Source: Terriglobia bacterium (GTDB lineage Bacteria > Acidobacteriota > Terriglobia > Bryobacterales > Bryobacteraceae). Taken from it: a DNA stretch of 47,488 nucleotides. Both the position numbers and the translations under genes were made by a program. The notes beneath the pieces were generated by a model. It was not told the DNA's origin. It saw nothing but the letters and a program-made list of their open reading frames with translations, and searched no databases. The stretch lies in assembly GCA_021324185.1 (NCBI GenBank), contig JAJPJN010000067.1, forward strand, positions 1-47,488, read 5' to 3'. Shown one piece after another: positions 1 to 8,158 of this stretch. Each line of letters begins with the position of its first letter. Position 1 is the stretch's first letter.

Positions 1-2
1 AA

Positions 3-128
3 CTCAAAAAACAGCTCCTCGAAATCCGTTTCGCCAAGGTCTCGGTAGCTCTATTGAGCAAAAACCACGCCCCTAAAGCCTCCGACCCCTGCGATTTTGA
101 AGTCACCCAGGCCGGTTCCTTAAGCTGA
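3..128 (+). CDS. C-terminal fragment of an unidentified protein (5' end outside window)
   Basis: An open frame enters from the left edge and ends at TGA 126-128, giving 41 residues. Codons are mostly G/C in the third position, as in the neighbouring genes, so it is probably the tail of a real gene. The segment reads like an alpha/beta fold end (EIRFAKVSVALLSK, then DFEVTQAGSLS). A weak resemblance to the C-terminus of dihydroneopterin aldolase (FolB) can be imagined but is not strong enough to name it. The stop lies inside the first copy of a 14-bp direct repeat. Confidence 0.4.
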   Translation, partial: LKKQLLEIRFAKVSVALLSKNHAPKASDPCDFEVTQAGSLS

Positions 129-150
129 CCGCTGAGAGCTGACCGCTGAT
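123..150. repeat. Two tandem copies of a 14-bp repeat
   Basis: Two adjacent 14-bp units, AGCTGACCGCTGAG (123-136) and AGCTGACCGCTGAT (137-150), differ only in the last base. They lie directly before a second tandem repeat and form part of a repeat-rich spacer upstream of the MFS gene. The first unit contains the stop codon of the upstream partial gene. Confidence 0.85.
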
Positions 151-162
151 CGCTTCCGTCTT

Positions 163-231
163 CTTGGCTTCTTTGCTTCCTTGGCTTCCTTGGCTTCTTT
201 GCTTCCTTGGCTTCCTTGGCTTCTTTGCTTC
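163..231. repeat. 26-bp tandem repeat, about 2.65 copies, built from CTTGGCTTC
   Basis: The unit is CTTGGCTTCTTTGCTTC followed by CTTGGCTTC. It occurs at 163-188 and 189-214 without mismatch, and a third copy stops after 17 bases at 231. The 17-mer GGCTTCCTTGGCTTCTT recurs near 46350, upstream of the tRNA gene. The repeat is open in one frame and can be read as an artificial extension of the MFS protein from TTG codons, but it is most likely non-coding. Confidence 0.85.
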
Positions 232-249
232 TTTACGCTTTCAGGCTGC

Positions 250-269
250 CGCCGGCTTTCCAGCCGGCG
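250..269. repeat. Hairpin element with TTTCCA loop, copy A
   Basis: GCCGGC (251-256), loop TTTCCA (257-262) and GCCGGC (263-268) form a perfect hairpin, and C250-G269 adds one pair. A second intergenic copy at 45675-45692 keeps the TTTCCA loop but has a different, still complementary stem (GCCGCC/GGCGGC). That suggests a dispersed, structure-conserved element. Confidence 0.55.
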
Positions 270-299
270 CTGCTTTCCCCGCATCTTACCCTGAGGAAA

Positions 300-1526
300 G
301 TGGAGCAGACGGCGCAGCCCGCTGCCGTGAAAATCCTGCGCCGCACGGCAGCATTTCGTCGCACGAACCTGGCGCTCTTTTCAGCCGGCTTCTCAACCTT
401 CGCCTTGATGTATTGTCTTCAGCCCCTCATGCCATTGTTTGCGCTCGAATTTCACGTCAGCGCTGCCCAGAGCAGCCTGGCCATCTCCCTGACCACCGGC
501 TGCCTGGCCGTATCCTTGCTCCTCGCGGGAGGATTATCGGAAGCCTGGGGACGAAAGCCCATCATGGTGCTCTCCTTGTTTTGTTCTGCTGCTCTGACGC
601 TGCTATCCGCATTCATCCCCACTTGGCCTATGTTTCTCGCTTGCCGCGCGCTCGAAGGAATCACATTCAGCGGATTGCCGTCCGTCGCCATGGCGTACCT
701 GAGCGAAGAGATGGATGCTGGCGCGGTAGGGCTCGCAATGGGTCTGTACATCGGCGGCAGCGCCATCGGCGGAATGTCCGGGCGCCTCATCGTCGGTGTC
801 CTCACCGATGCCGTCTCCTGGCGTTTCGCTGTGGCGGCCATCGGCGTTCTCGCATTGCTGTGCGCTGTCATCTTTTGGCGCAGCTTGCCGCCGTCCTTGC
901 ATTTCGAACGGCATGCCTGGGATGCTTCCAAACTGCTTCACCGCACGGCGCAGCATTTCGCCGATCCCGGTTTGCGCTGGCTCTACTTCGAAGGCTTCCT
1001 GCTCATGGGAACATTCGTCACGCTCTATAACTACATCGGCTTCCGCCTGGTCGCGCCGCCTTATCGCCTGAGCCAGGGCCAGATCGGCCTGATCTTCACC
1101 GTGTACCTGGTGGGCGCCGTCGGCTCAGCCTGGGTGGGCAATTTAGCGGGAAGGCTTGGCCGGCAAAGAGTGCTTTGGATCATCATCTGCATCATGCTTT
1201 CAGGATTGGCCATCACGCTCGCCGCGCCTCTTTTTGTCATCATTGCCGGAATCGCCGTTTTCACCTTCGGCTTCTTCGGCTCCCATTCCACCGTCAGCAG
1301 TTGGGTGGGACTACGCGCGCGTCATTCCAAAGCGCAGGCTTCTTCGCTCTATCTTTTTTTCTACTATCTCGGTTCCAGCATCATTGGTTCCACAGGAGGC
1401 CTGTTCTGGCACGGCCTTCACTGGATAGGTGTCGCCGCCTTTACAGGGGCGCTACTGATAGCTGCCGTGCTGATTTCGCTGCGGCTACAATTGCAACAAT
1501 GCTCCGACAAGTTACCCTTGCGCTGA
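300..1526 (+). CDS. MFS transporter (probable drug/metabolite exporter)
   Basis: A 408-residue integral membrane protein of the major facilitator superfamily with about 12 hydrophobic segments. After the second helix it has the MFS loop motif GGLSEAWGRKPIM (family pattern G-x-x-x-D-x-x-GR-x). A matching loop in the second half reads GNLAGRLGRQRVL. The layout resembles the YnfM/Bcr-type exporters; the substrate cannot be told from sequence. I chose GTG at 300 because GAGG lies just upstream (293-296, close spacing) and helix 1 begins about 25 residues later. The frame stays open further upstream only through the tandem repeats, which supply TTG codons. GTG 327 is an alternative. Its 3' end overlaps the S9 peptidase gene by 28 nt. 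Confidence 0.85.
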   Translation: MEQTAQPAAVKILRRTAAFRRTNLALFSAGFSTFALMYCLQPLMPLFALEFHVSAAQSSLAISLTTGCLAVSLLLAGGLSEAWGRKPIMVLSLFCSAALTLLSAFIPTWPMFLACRALEGITFSGLPSVAMAYLSEEMDAGAVGLAMGLYIGGSAIGGMSGRLIVGVLTDAVSWRFAVAAIGVLALLCAVIFWRSLPPSLHFERHAWDASKLLHRTAQHFADPGLRWLYFEGFLLMGTFVTLYNYIGFRLVAPPYRLSQGQIGLIFTVYLVGAVGSAWVGNLAGRLGRQRVLWIIICIMLSGLAITLAAPLFVIIAGIAVFTFGFFGSHSTVSSWVGLRARHSKAQASSLYLFFYYLGSSIIGSTGGLFWHGLHWIGVAAFTGALLIAAVLISLRLQLQQCSDKLPLR

Positions 1527-4369
1527 TCTGCGCCACCTCTCTTCTGGCCGCAACGAAACGGCCGCTGACTCACGCCGATTACGATGGCTGGCGTCATATC
1601 CAAAACCAGCAGATCTCGAACGACGGCCGCTTTCTGGCCTATGCGTTGTTTCCCGAAGTAGGCGATGGCGAGCTGATCGTCCGCAACTTGGCTGCCGGAA
1701 CAGAGATTCGCGAACCGGTCGGCGAGTTGCCGCCCCCGCCCCCGCCGAATTACTCCAATCCGCAAACAGAGGAAACGCCGCCTCCGCCGCCCGGCATTGC
1801 CGTGAAGTTCTCGCCCGATAGCAAGACGCTGGTGGTCTCTTCGTTTGCACCGCATGCCGAAGTCGAAAAGGCCAAGCGCGAAAAGCGCAAGCCGGAAGAT
1901 ACGCCGCGCGGTGATCTGATCGTTATCGATCTTGCCACCTCGAAGGTATTTCGCGCGCCCCGCATTCGCAATTTCCAGTTGCCTTCCAAGGGCGCCGGCT
2001 TTGTCGCCTACTGGCAAGCGCCGGAGAAAGCTGCTGCTGAGCCCGCCTCTACGCCAGCCAAAACAGCCGAGCCGTCCACGCCCGAATCCACTTCCCGAAC
2101 GCGACGCATCGAAACCGGAGATCTGGTGCTACGCAATTTGAACGACGGCACAGAGCGCCGGTTCAGCGACGTTAGCGAATACGCATTTACCAAGGACGCC
2201 AAAACACTCGTATACGCGGTCTATTCACCTAAGCGGGAAATGAACGGCGTCTACGTTGTAAGGGCCGGTGCCGCGGCGGACCCCCAGCCTCTGCTCACCG
2301 GCAAAGGCAAATACGAAAAACTGGCCTGGGATGAAGAGCAGACCCGGCTTGCCTTCGTCACCGATCGCGACGACGCCAATTCCCGCCAGCCTCGCTTCAG
2401 CTTGTATGACTGGGATGGAAAAGCGGCCGCCGCGCAGGAGCTTGTCCCCGCCGATGCACACGGCCTCCCGGCTGGCTGGACCATTTCCGACAAAGCAACC
2501 TTGACGTTTTCAAAAAACGGCGATCATCTCTTCTTCGGCGCCGCGCCCCGCCCGCCCGCCGAAAGGCCGCCCGACAATACGCCCGCCGATGAGCGCGTCT
2601 CGGTCGACTTATGGTCCTGGAAAGATGACTACATCCAGCCCATGCAAAAAGTGCGCGCCGCGACAGAACGCAATCGCTCCTATCGTGCTGTGTACAACTT
2701 CGACACCAAACAGTTCCTGCAGCTTGCTGATGCGAGCATGAACGAAATCGCGCCAGGCGACGACGGGCGCTATGCTCTCGGGGGCGACGATCGCCCGTAT
2801 CGCCGCATGCAGGAATATGACGAGCGCTACGAAGACGCCTACATCGTCGACACGGCAACGGGCAAGCGAACGCTCGCTATCAGGAAGCATCCAGGCCGGC
2901 TGTCGTGGTCGCCGGATTCCAAATACGCCATCTATTACGACGGCAAAGACTGGATCACCGTAGCCGTCCCGGATGGACGCCTGGTGAACCTCACCAAAGA
3001 CCTCAAAGTGTCATTTGGCCGCGAAGATTACGATTCGCCCAGCGCGCCGACCACCTACGGCATGGCCGGCTGGACCAAAGACGGCCGCTACGTCCTGCTC
3101 TATGACCGCTTCGATGTCTGGCGTTGCAAACCGGATGGCTCCGGCTGCAACAATCTCACGCAATCGGCCGGACGCAGCGGGCACATCTCGTTCCGCGTAG
3201 TACGCTACGAGCGCGACGATCCCTCCGAGCGCTGGATCGATCCGGCCAAGCCGCTGCTGCTGCGAGCCGAAAACGAGGATACCTATAGCAGCGGCTTCTA
3301 TCGCACGCGAATCGATGCCACCGCGCCTCCCACAGAACTCGTCATGGCAGACAAGAACTTCGCGCCGCCTATTAAAGCGCGCGATGCGGAAGTGTATGTC
3401 ACCGCCGCAGCCACGTTCAGCGACTATCCGGACCTGTTAGTCACAGACGGCACATTTAAAGAATTTCGCAAAGTCAGCAATGCGAACCCGCAGCAAGCCG
3501 GCATCCTGTGGGGCGCCGCCGAGCTGATTCATTTCACAAGTGCCGATGGCATCCCGTTGAAAGGCACGTTATACAAACCGGAAAATTTCGATCCCAATAA
3601 AAAATATCCATTGCTCGTCTACATCTATGAGCGGCTTTCGCAAGGCCTGCACAACTATGTGGAGCCGCGCCCCATGCACACCATCAACGTGAGTTACTAC
3701 GTGAGCAACGGCTATCTGGTGCTGGAGCCCGATATCGCCTACAAGATCGGGTACCCCGGCGAGAGCGCGCTGCATTGCGTGCTTCCCGCCATTCAGGAAG
3801 TCGTGGACCGTGGCTTCGTAAATGAAAAAGCAATCGGCATTCAGGGGCACAGTTGGGGCGGTTACCAGATCGCCTATATGGTCACGCGCACCAATCGATT
3901 TCGCGCCGCCGCGGCCGGCGCGCCGGTGGCCGACATGATTAGCGCCTACGACGGCATTCGCTGGGGCCCCGGCATTCCGCGTCAGTTCCAATACGAGCGC
4001 ACCCAGAGCCGCATCGGCGGCAGCATTTGGGAATACCCGCTGCGCTACATCGAAAACTCCCCCATCTTTGCAGCCGATCGCGTGAATACGCCGCTGTTGA
4101 TGATCCACAACGACGCCGATGACGCCGTGCCGTGGTATCAGGGCATCGAGTACTATCTCGCGCTCCGGCGCCTCGGCAAAGAGGTCTATATGTTCACCTA
4201 CAACGGTGAGCCCCACGGTTTGCGCCGCCGCGCCGATCAAAAGGACTACGCCATGCGCTTGCAGACATTTTTCGATTACTTCCTGAAAGGCGCTCCCAAA
4301 CCCGATTGGATGGAGCACGGCATCCCCTATCTCGAAAAGCAGGGCACGGTAGTTACCGATTCACAATAA
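1499..4369 (+). CDS. Secreted S9 family (prolyl oligopeptidase-type) serine peptidase
   Basis: A 956-residue protein beginning with a signal peptide (MLRQVTLALICATSLLAA), so probably periplasmic or exported. The N-terminal two thirds look like a WD/TolB-like beta-propeller (repeated FSPDSKTL, WSPDSKYAIYY). The C-terminal part is an alpha/beta-hydrolase domain with the S9 triad: Ser785 in GHSWGGY, Asp874 in IHNDADDAVP and His906 in GEPHGL. Proline-rich stretches interrupt the propeller around residues 78-100, and a Pro/Thr/Ser insert lies near residues 180-200. The start at ATG 1499 is fixed by the signal peptide; no Shine-Dalgarno is visible, and the 28-nt overlap with the MFS gene suggests translational coupling. 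Expected to cleave short peptides from outside the cytoplasm; the exact specificity is unknown. Confidence 0.9.
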   Translation: MLRQVTLALICATSLLAATKRPLTHADYDGWRHIQNQQISNDGRFLAYALFPEVGDGELIVRNLAAGTEIREPVGELPPPPPPNYSNPQTEETPPPPPGIAVKFSPDSKTLVVSSFAPHAEVEKAKREKRKPEDTPRGDLIVIDLATSKVFRAPRIRNFQLPSKGAGFVAYWQAPEKAAAEPASTPAKTAEPSTPESTSRTRRIETGDLVLRNLNDGTERRFSDVSEYAFTKDAKTLVYAVYSPKREMNGVYVVRAGAAADPQPLLTGKGKYEKLAWDEEQTRLAFVTDRDDANSRQPRFSLYDWDGKAAAAQELVPADAHGLPAGWTISDKATLTFSKNGDHLFFGAAPRPPAERPPDNTPADERVSVDLWSWKDDYIQPMQKVRAATERNRSYRAVYNFDTKQFLQLADASMNEIAPGDDGRYALGGDDRPYRRMQEYDERYEDAYIVDTATGKRTLAIRKHPGRLSWSPDSKYAIYYDGKDWITVAVPDGRLVNLTKDLKVSFGREDYDSPSAPTTYGMAGWTKDGRYVLLYDRFDVWRCKPDGSGCNNLTQSAGRSGHISFRVVRYERDDPSERWIDPAKPLLLRAENEDTYSSGFYRTRIDATAPPTELVMADKNFAPPIKARDAEVYVTAAATFSDYPDLLVTDGTFKEFRKVSNANPQQAGILWGAAELIHFTSADGIPLKGTLYKPENFDPNKKYPLLVYIYERLSQGLHNYVEPRPMHTINVSYYVSNGYLVLEPDIAYKIGYPGESALHCVLPAIQEVVDRGFVNEKAIGIQGHSWGGYQIAYMVTRTNRFRAAAAGAPVADMISAYDGIRWGPGIPRQFQYERTQSRIGGSIWEYPLRYIENSPIFAADRVNTPLLMIHNDADDAVPWYQGIEYYLALRRLGKEVYMFTYNGEPHGLRRRADQKDYAMRLQTFFDYFLKGAPKPDWMEHGIPYLEKQGTVVTDSQ

Positions 4370-4370
4370 T

Positions 4371-4391
4371 GCGGAGCGCCGGCCGCTGCGC
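4371..4391. terminator. GC-rich hairpin between convergent genes
   Basis: GCGGAGCG (4371-4378), loop CCGGC and CGCTGCGC (4384-4391) can pair with a single G-G mismatch. It fills the 24-bp gap between the convergent S9 peptidase and GH15 genes. No U-run follows on either strand, so its role as a bidirectional terminator is only a guess. Confidence 0.3.
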
Positions 4392-4393
4392 CC

Positions 4394-6817
4394 TCACCCC
4401 ACGATCACCACATGTTCTTCGTTTTTCTTCTTAGCTTGCTCGCGAAGGCGAAAGCGGATCTCCGCCCCGCTTTCCGCTTGCGCCACGTTCAGAAGCGCGT
4501 AGTGAATGCTCAGTCCGGAATCCTGAGTTTCCATCTGCTGCGCCGTTTTCCATGAATCGAGGCTCCACTCGATAATGTCCGGGGCCGGCAAATCGATGCG
4601 AAGATTCTTCCCGCGTTGCAAGCGGCCTCGCTGCTGCTCGGGTGTCCAGATTTGAAAAGTCGCTTTGGTTTGCGACTTCAGATAACGCTCAACCGTTTGC
4701 GGCGGCATACTCCAAACTGCGCCATCCCGCAACGAGCGCAATAGCTGTATGTACTCGGCATGTGCCCAGACCAAAGGCATGCCGGAACCCGTCGGCCGGC
4801 CGTTGAATAATTCGTGTTCCGGAATATCTTCGGCATCCCAGATCTGCTCCGGTATCATCCCGCACTCGCTCGTCTGCCGGCTCATGGCGCGGCGTAGTTC
4901 TTCTGCGGTGGCGCGCTGTCCTCTCGCAAGCTCGTAATGCGCGCGCTCGCCAACCAGCAGCGGCCAGCCTCGCCCGATTCCCGTTTTCTTAAACGGCTTT
5001 CCGTCTTCGTGCTCCCCGTAACCATCGTCGATATAACGGTGCCAGACCGGACCCGTCGCCGTTTCCGTCATCAACGTGGCATCGATCACCTTCACCGTAT
5101 CGAGTATGCGCGCATCGCTCGCATCCCGCAGGCCGAATCGCACCAGCGCCAGCGCATCGGGACTCACGATGTCCACCGCCCGCCGCTTCTCATCGCCCTT
5201 CGGATGGTTGCTGAGCTTAATGCTGAGTTCGTCGAGCGGCTTGCCTTGAATCGCCTCGGGCGGCGTGATTCGCACATAATAGCCCTCAACGCCGTACCGC
5301 TGCGCCAATTCCGTCCCTCGCGCATACGTCAACTCATCCACCGCCTCGTTCCACGCATCCGCTGTCTCGCGCAGAAACTGCTCTTCCTTACTCTCGCCAT
5401 TCAGGGCGGCAAAATCGGCCGCGGCAAGCAGCGCCGCAATTTCAACCGCCATCGTGAACGTTGCATATCCGGAAAGCTCTTCCCAGCGATCTTCCTCCGC
5501 GAGCGGCCCATGCCGGACTATATAGCTCGCGGTCTTTTTCAATTGCGGCCACGGATTGTGCCCTTTCAGCTCATCGGCGCGCCGCAATGCGTCCGCAAGA
5601 AGAATGGGAAACGCATTCTCATCCATCTGCTTGGACGTCCAATGTTTGCTGCCGTCCAGCCACATATTTTGCGGCCAGTGGCCGTCGGCATCCTGCGTGC
5701 ACTCCAGATAAAAAAGAGCCCGCCGCGCGCTATCGGAATCGCCGCAAGCCAGTAAACCGCGCGCCGTTTCGCACAAGTCTCGCGGCCAGATCACGTGATA
5801 TCCGCCGATGTCTTTGTCCCCGCGGTCGAAGCCCCACGGAATCGACAGGCTGGCTACGAACGCCCCGGGGAATCGCTTCGATTCGTGCACGCGCGCAACA
5901 GCCGCGCTAATCCGGAACAGGTCGCGATCGCCATCGCGGCGCAAATCCGTGATGCTGCCGTGAAATTCGTCCCAACCGGCAATGTACTGCTTGCGAATCT
6001 CTGCGAAGTCGCGCAGTAGCGACGCCCGCGCCTGCTGGCCGGCCTCCGCGGCAGTTCCTCCGAAAGCAAGCGCAACTGTGAAATTGCCGCCGCTCGACGC
6101 CCAATCCAACTCGGAAATCAACGCCACGTTGCCGTGCTCAGCCAGCGTATATGTCTTCGTAAGCTTCCCGTGCGAGCGAATGTCTTTATATCCGTCGCTC
6201 ACGCCCATGAACCCGCAGCTCATCGCCTGAAAACCTGCCTGCGAAGCAATCGCGAGCGCAAGTCCGGAGCGCTCTGCAAACAACATGCGGATGCCTTTGT
6301 ACTCACCCACCCAGGCGCAGTTATCTGCACCCTCATCGCCCATGTGCGGATTGCAAAAAATGTAGAGCCGCAGCGCTTTCGATTGCAACGGCCGGAACCG
6401 CACGTTCATCACCAGCGCATCCCGATCCGGATCTGTCAGAATCTCTTTTTCGAGCGAGTAGCGGCCTTGTTTGCACTCGCTCGAGATGCGATACGCCGGT
6501 ATTCCCGGACCCGCCGCCTCAATCGAGTATTCGGCGCCATCCGCCTCGTCTGAAAAAAAGCGATTATCGTCACTCACCAGAAACCGCACGCACCGCGTAT
6601 TCGCGCGATCCACGTCCGGAAAATAAATCTCGTTCAAATATCCATGAGAAATGGTGAACCAGATGCGGCTCTGCTGGTTAACGGAACTGCCGATGGCCGT
6701 CTTTGCGCCCGTTTCCCAATACGGCTTTACGCCGGGACGGCCCGGGGCAGGGGATTGGTGCTGTAACTTCGTGTCATCGTGCTTCTCAATATCCAAACCT
6801 GATGTGCGTTTGTACAT
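4394..6817 (-). CDS. GH15 family glucoamylase-like glycoside hydrolase
   Basis: An 807-residue protein without a signal peptide, so probably cytoplasmic. The N-terminal ~270 residues form the beta-sandwich typical of bacterial glucoamylases and glucodextranases (SRIWFTISHGYLNEIYFP). The C-terminal part is the (alpha/alpha)6 barrel. Visible motifs include YHVIWPRDL (Asp347) in the barrel and GMIPEQIWD with Glu657, where GH15 enzymes carry a catalytic glutamate. The expected reaction is release of glucose from the non-reducing ends of alpha-glucans or related oligosaccharides. It begins 21 nt downstream of the TolC-like gene on the same strand and is probably the last gene of the efflux operon, an unusual partnership. 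Confidence 0.9.
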   Translation of the reverse strand: MYKRTSGLDIEKHDDTKLQHQSPAPGRPGVKPYWETGAKTAIGSSVNQQSRIWFTISHGYLNEIYFPDVDRANTRCVRFLVSDDNRFFSDEADGAEYSIEAAGPGIPAYRISSECKQGRYSLEKEILTDPDRDALVMNVRFRPLQSKALRLYIFCNPHMGDEGADNCAWVGEYKGIRMLFAERSGLALAIASQAGFQAMSCGFMGVSDGYKDIRSHGKLTKTYTLAEHGNVALISELDWASSGGNFTVALAFGGTAAEAGQQARASLLRDFAEIRKQYIAGWDEFHGSITDLRRDGDRDLFRISAAVARVHESKRFPGAFVASLSIPWGFDRGDKDIGGYHVIWPRDLCETARGLLACGDSDSARRALFYLECTQDADGHWPQNMWLDGSKHWTSKQMDENAFPILLADALRRADELKGHNPWPQLKKTASYIVRHGPLAEEDRWEELSGYATFTMAVEIAALLAAADFAALNGESKEEQFLRETADAWNEAVDELTYARGTELAQRYGVEGYYVRITPPEAIQGKPLDELSIKLSNHPKGDEKRRAVDIVSPDALALVRFGLRDASDARILDTVKVIDATLMTETATGPVWHRYIDDGYGEHEDGKPFKKTGIGRGWPLLVGERAHYELARGQRATAEELRRAMSRQTSECGMIPEQIWDAEDIPEHELFNGRPTGSGMPLVWAHAEYIQLLRSLRDGAVWSMPPQTVERYLKSQTKATFQIWTPEQQRGRLQRGKNLRIDLPAPDIIEWSLDSWKTAQQMETQDSGLSIHYALLNVAQAESGAEIRFRLREQAKKKNEEHVVIVG

Positions 6818-6838
6818 GCCCCCGCTGTTGGACCAATC

Positions 6839-8158
6839 TTAGCGTAACAATCCCAGCGTGTATTGAAGCGCAGCATACGCCTCCTGGTAATCGTACTGGG
6901 CATTCAGATTTGCCACCTGCGCCTGTGTTTGCCCTAGCTGAGCCTGTGTCAATTCCACAATCGAAGCCAGCCCCAGATTGTACCGGCCCTGTGCCAAATC
7001 CAGCGCCATGTTTGCCTGTGTGAGCAGTTGTTGCGTGGGTGCTATCGCCTGATAGGCCGTTTGGGCATGCTCCCAAGCGGTCCGGACGTCGCGCGCAATC
7101 CGGTCTTGTAAGTCGCGCACGCGCTGATCGGAAGCTTGAAGCTCGTATTCTGCCGCACGCTCTCTCGCAGTAAACAGGTGCCCGTTAAAGATCGGGATCT
7201 GGACATTGATTGCCGCCGCCTCGTAACCTTTCCTGATATCGGGGTTTGCGTTCCCAGGCTCGATATACGGCAGCGCCCCGCCTACCGCGGTAAGGCTGAC
7301 GGTCGGGCGCTTGAGATCCCGTTCCGCATACACGAGTTTCTGCGCCGCTTCCCTTTGCAGACGCAGGCTCTCCAATTCAGGCCGGTTTTGATATGCCTCG
7401 GCAATTAGCGAATCGACATTGGCGGGCGGCGGCGGCGGCATGGGTTGCGGTCTGAGCTGGTACTCTGTCGCCTGATTTGTTCCGAGCGCCTGGCCCAGAT
7501 TCGCGTACGCTCCTGCAAGCCGGTCTCGCGCCCTTATCAGCATGAGTTGAGCTTCGGATAAGTTGACCTGGGCAAAGCTTAAATCCAACTGCGATTTAAG
7601 CTGATTTTTCGTCAGTTCGCTGACTTGATCGACAACCGTCTGCCGTGTGGCCACAGTCTGCTGGGCGACCGTCACTAGCTGCTGCGCTAACAGCACTTCA
7701 TAGTAGGCTTGGTCTACGCCAAGAACAATGTCGTACCGGGTCGCCTGATAATCCTTATCACTAGCCTGCGAACTCAGCCGTGCGTTAGCGACTAAGTTCG
7801 ACGTCCGCCCCGAGTCTGTAATAAGTTGAGACAGCGTCAGGCCAGATCCAAAATGGTTGAACAAACGCGGATCGTTGATAACTCCCGCCCCTAGCCGGGC
7901 GTTCACATCCGCCTGCGCTCCCGTCGCAACTCCGCTGATGGCCGGATAGTACGCCGATCGCGCCTCCACGACTAACTGGCCCGATCGCAAATAATTTGCT
8001 TGTGAGGCAAGCACCTGCGGATGGTTTTTAAGCGCCATCGCCTCGGCATCGGTCAGTGTAAGGGGAGGGCCGGACGCCTGAGCCATTAATTGAGATGCCA
8101 TCAGCACGAACAGCAATGCCGCAAGCAGAAGCGGCGCCTTGCTGCCGCGCTTACGCAT
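6839..8158 (-). CDS. TolC family outer membrane efflux protein
   Basis: A 439-residue outer-membrane channel protein of tripartite efflux systems. It starts at ATG 8158 (MRKRGSKAPLLLAALLF), giving a clean signal peptide ending near QLMAQA. The two repeated coiled-coil halves of the TolC family are recognisable: an Ala/Gln/Leu-rich helical repeat with LTLTDAEAMALKNHP near the start and a second AEAYQNRPELESL half later. Its first codons overlap the last codons of the RND pump gene by 8 nt (ATGCGTAA), which indicates coupled translation. The frame stays open 24 codons further upstream, but that would be inside the pump gene and lacks a signal peptide. Confidence 0.92.
   Translation of the reverse strand: MRKRGSKAPLLLAALLFVLMASQLMAQASGPPLTLTDAEAMALKNHPQVLASQANYLRSGQLVVEARSAYYPAISGVATGAQADVNARLGAGVINDPRLFNHFGSGLTLSQLITDSGRTSNLVANARLSSQASDKDYQATRYDIVLGVDQAYYEVLLAQQLVTVAQQTVATRQTVVDQVSELTKNQLKSQLDLSFAQVNLSEAQLMLIRARDRLAGAYANLGQALGTNQATEYQLRPQPMPPPPPANVDSLIAEAYQNRPELESLRLQREAAQKLVYAERDLKRPTVSLTAVGGALPYIEPGNANPDIRKGYEAAAINVQIPIFNGHLFTARERAAEYELQASDQRVRDLQDRIARDVRTAWEHAQTAYQAIAPTQQLLTQANMALDLAQGRYNLGLASIVELTQAQLGQTQAQVANLNAQYDYQEAYAALQYTLGLLR

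Noticed and set aside
4937-5755. A 272-codon open frame opposite the GH15 gene
   Set aside because: Antisense shadow with Arg-rich low-complexity composition; the GH15 catalytic motifs lie on the other strand.
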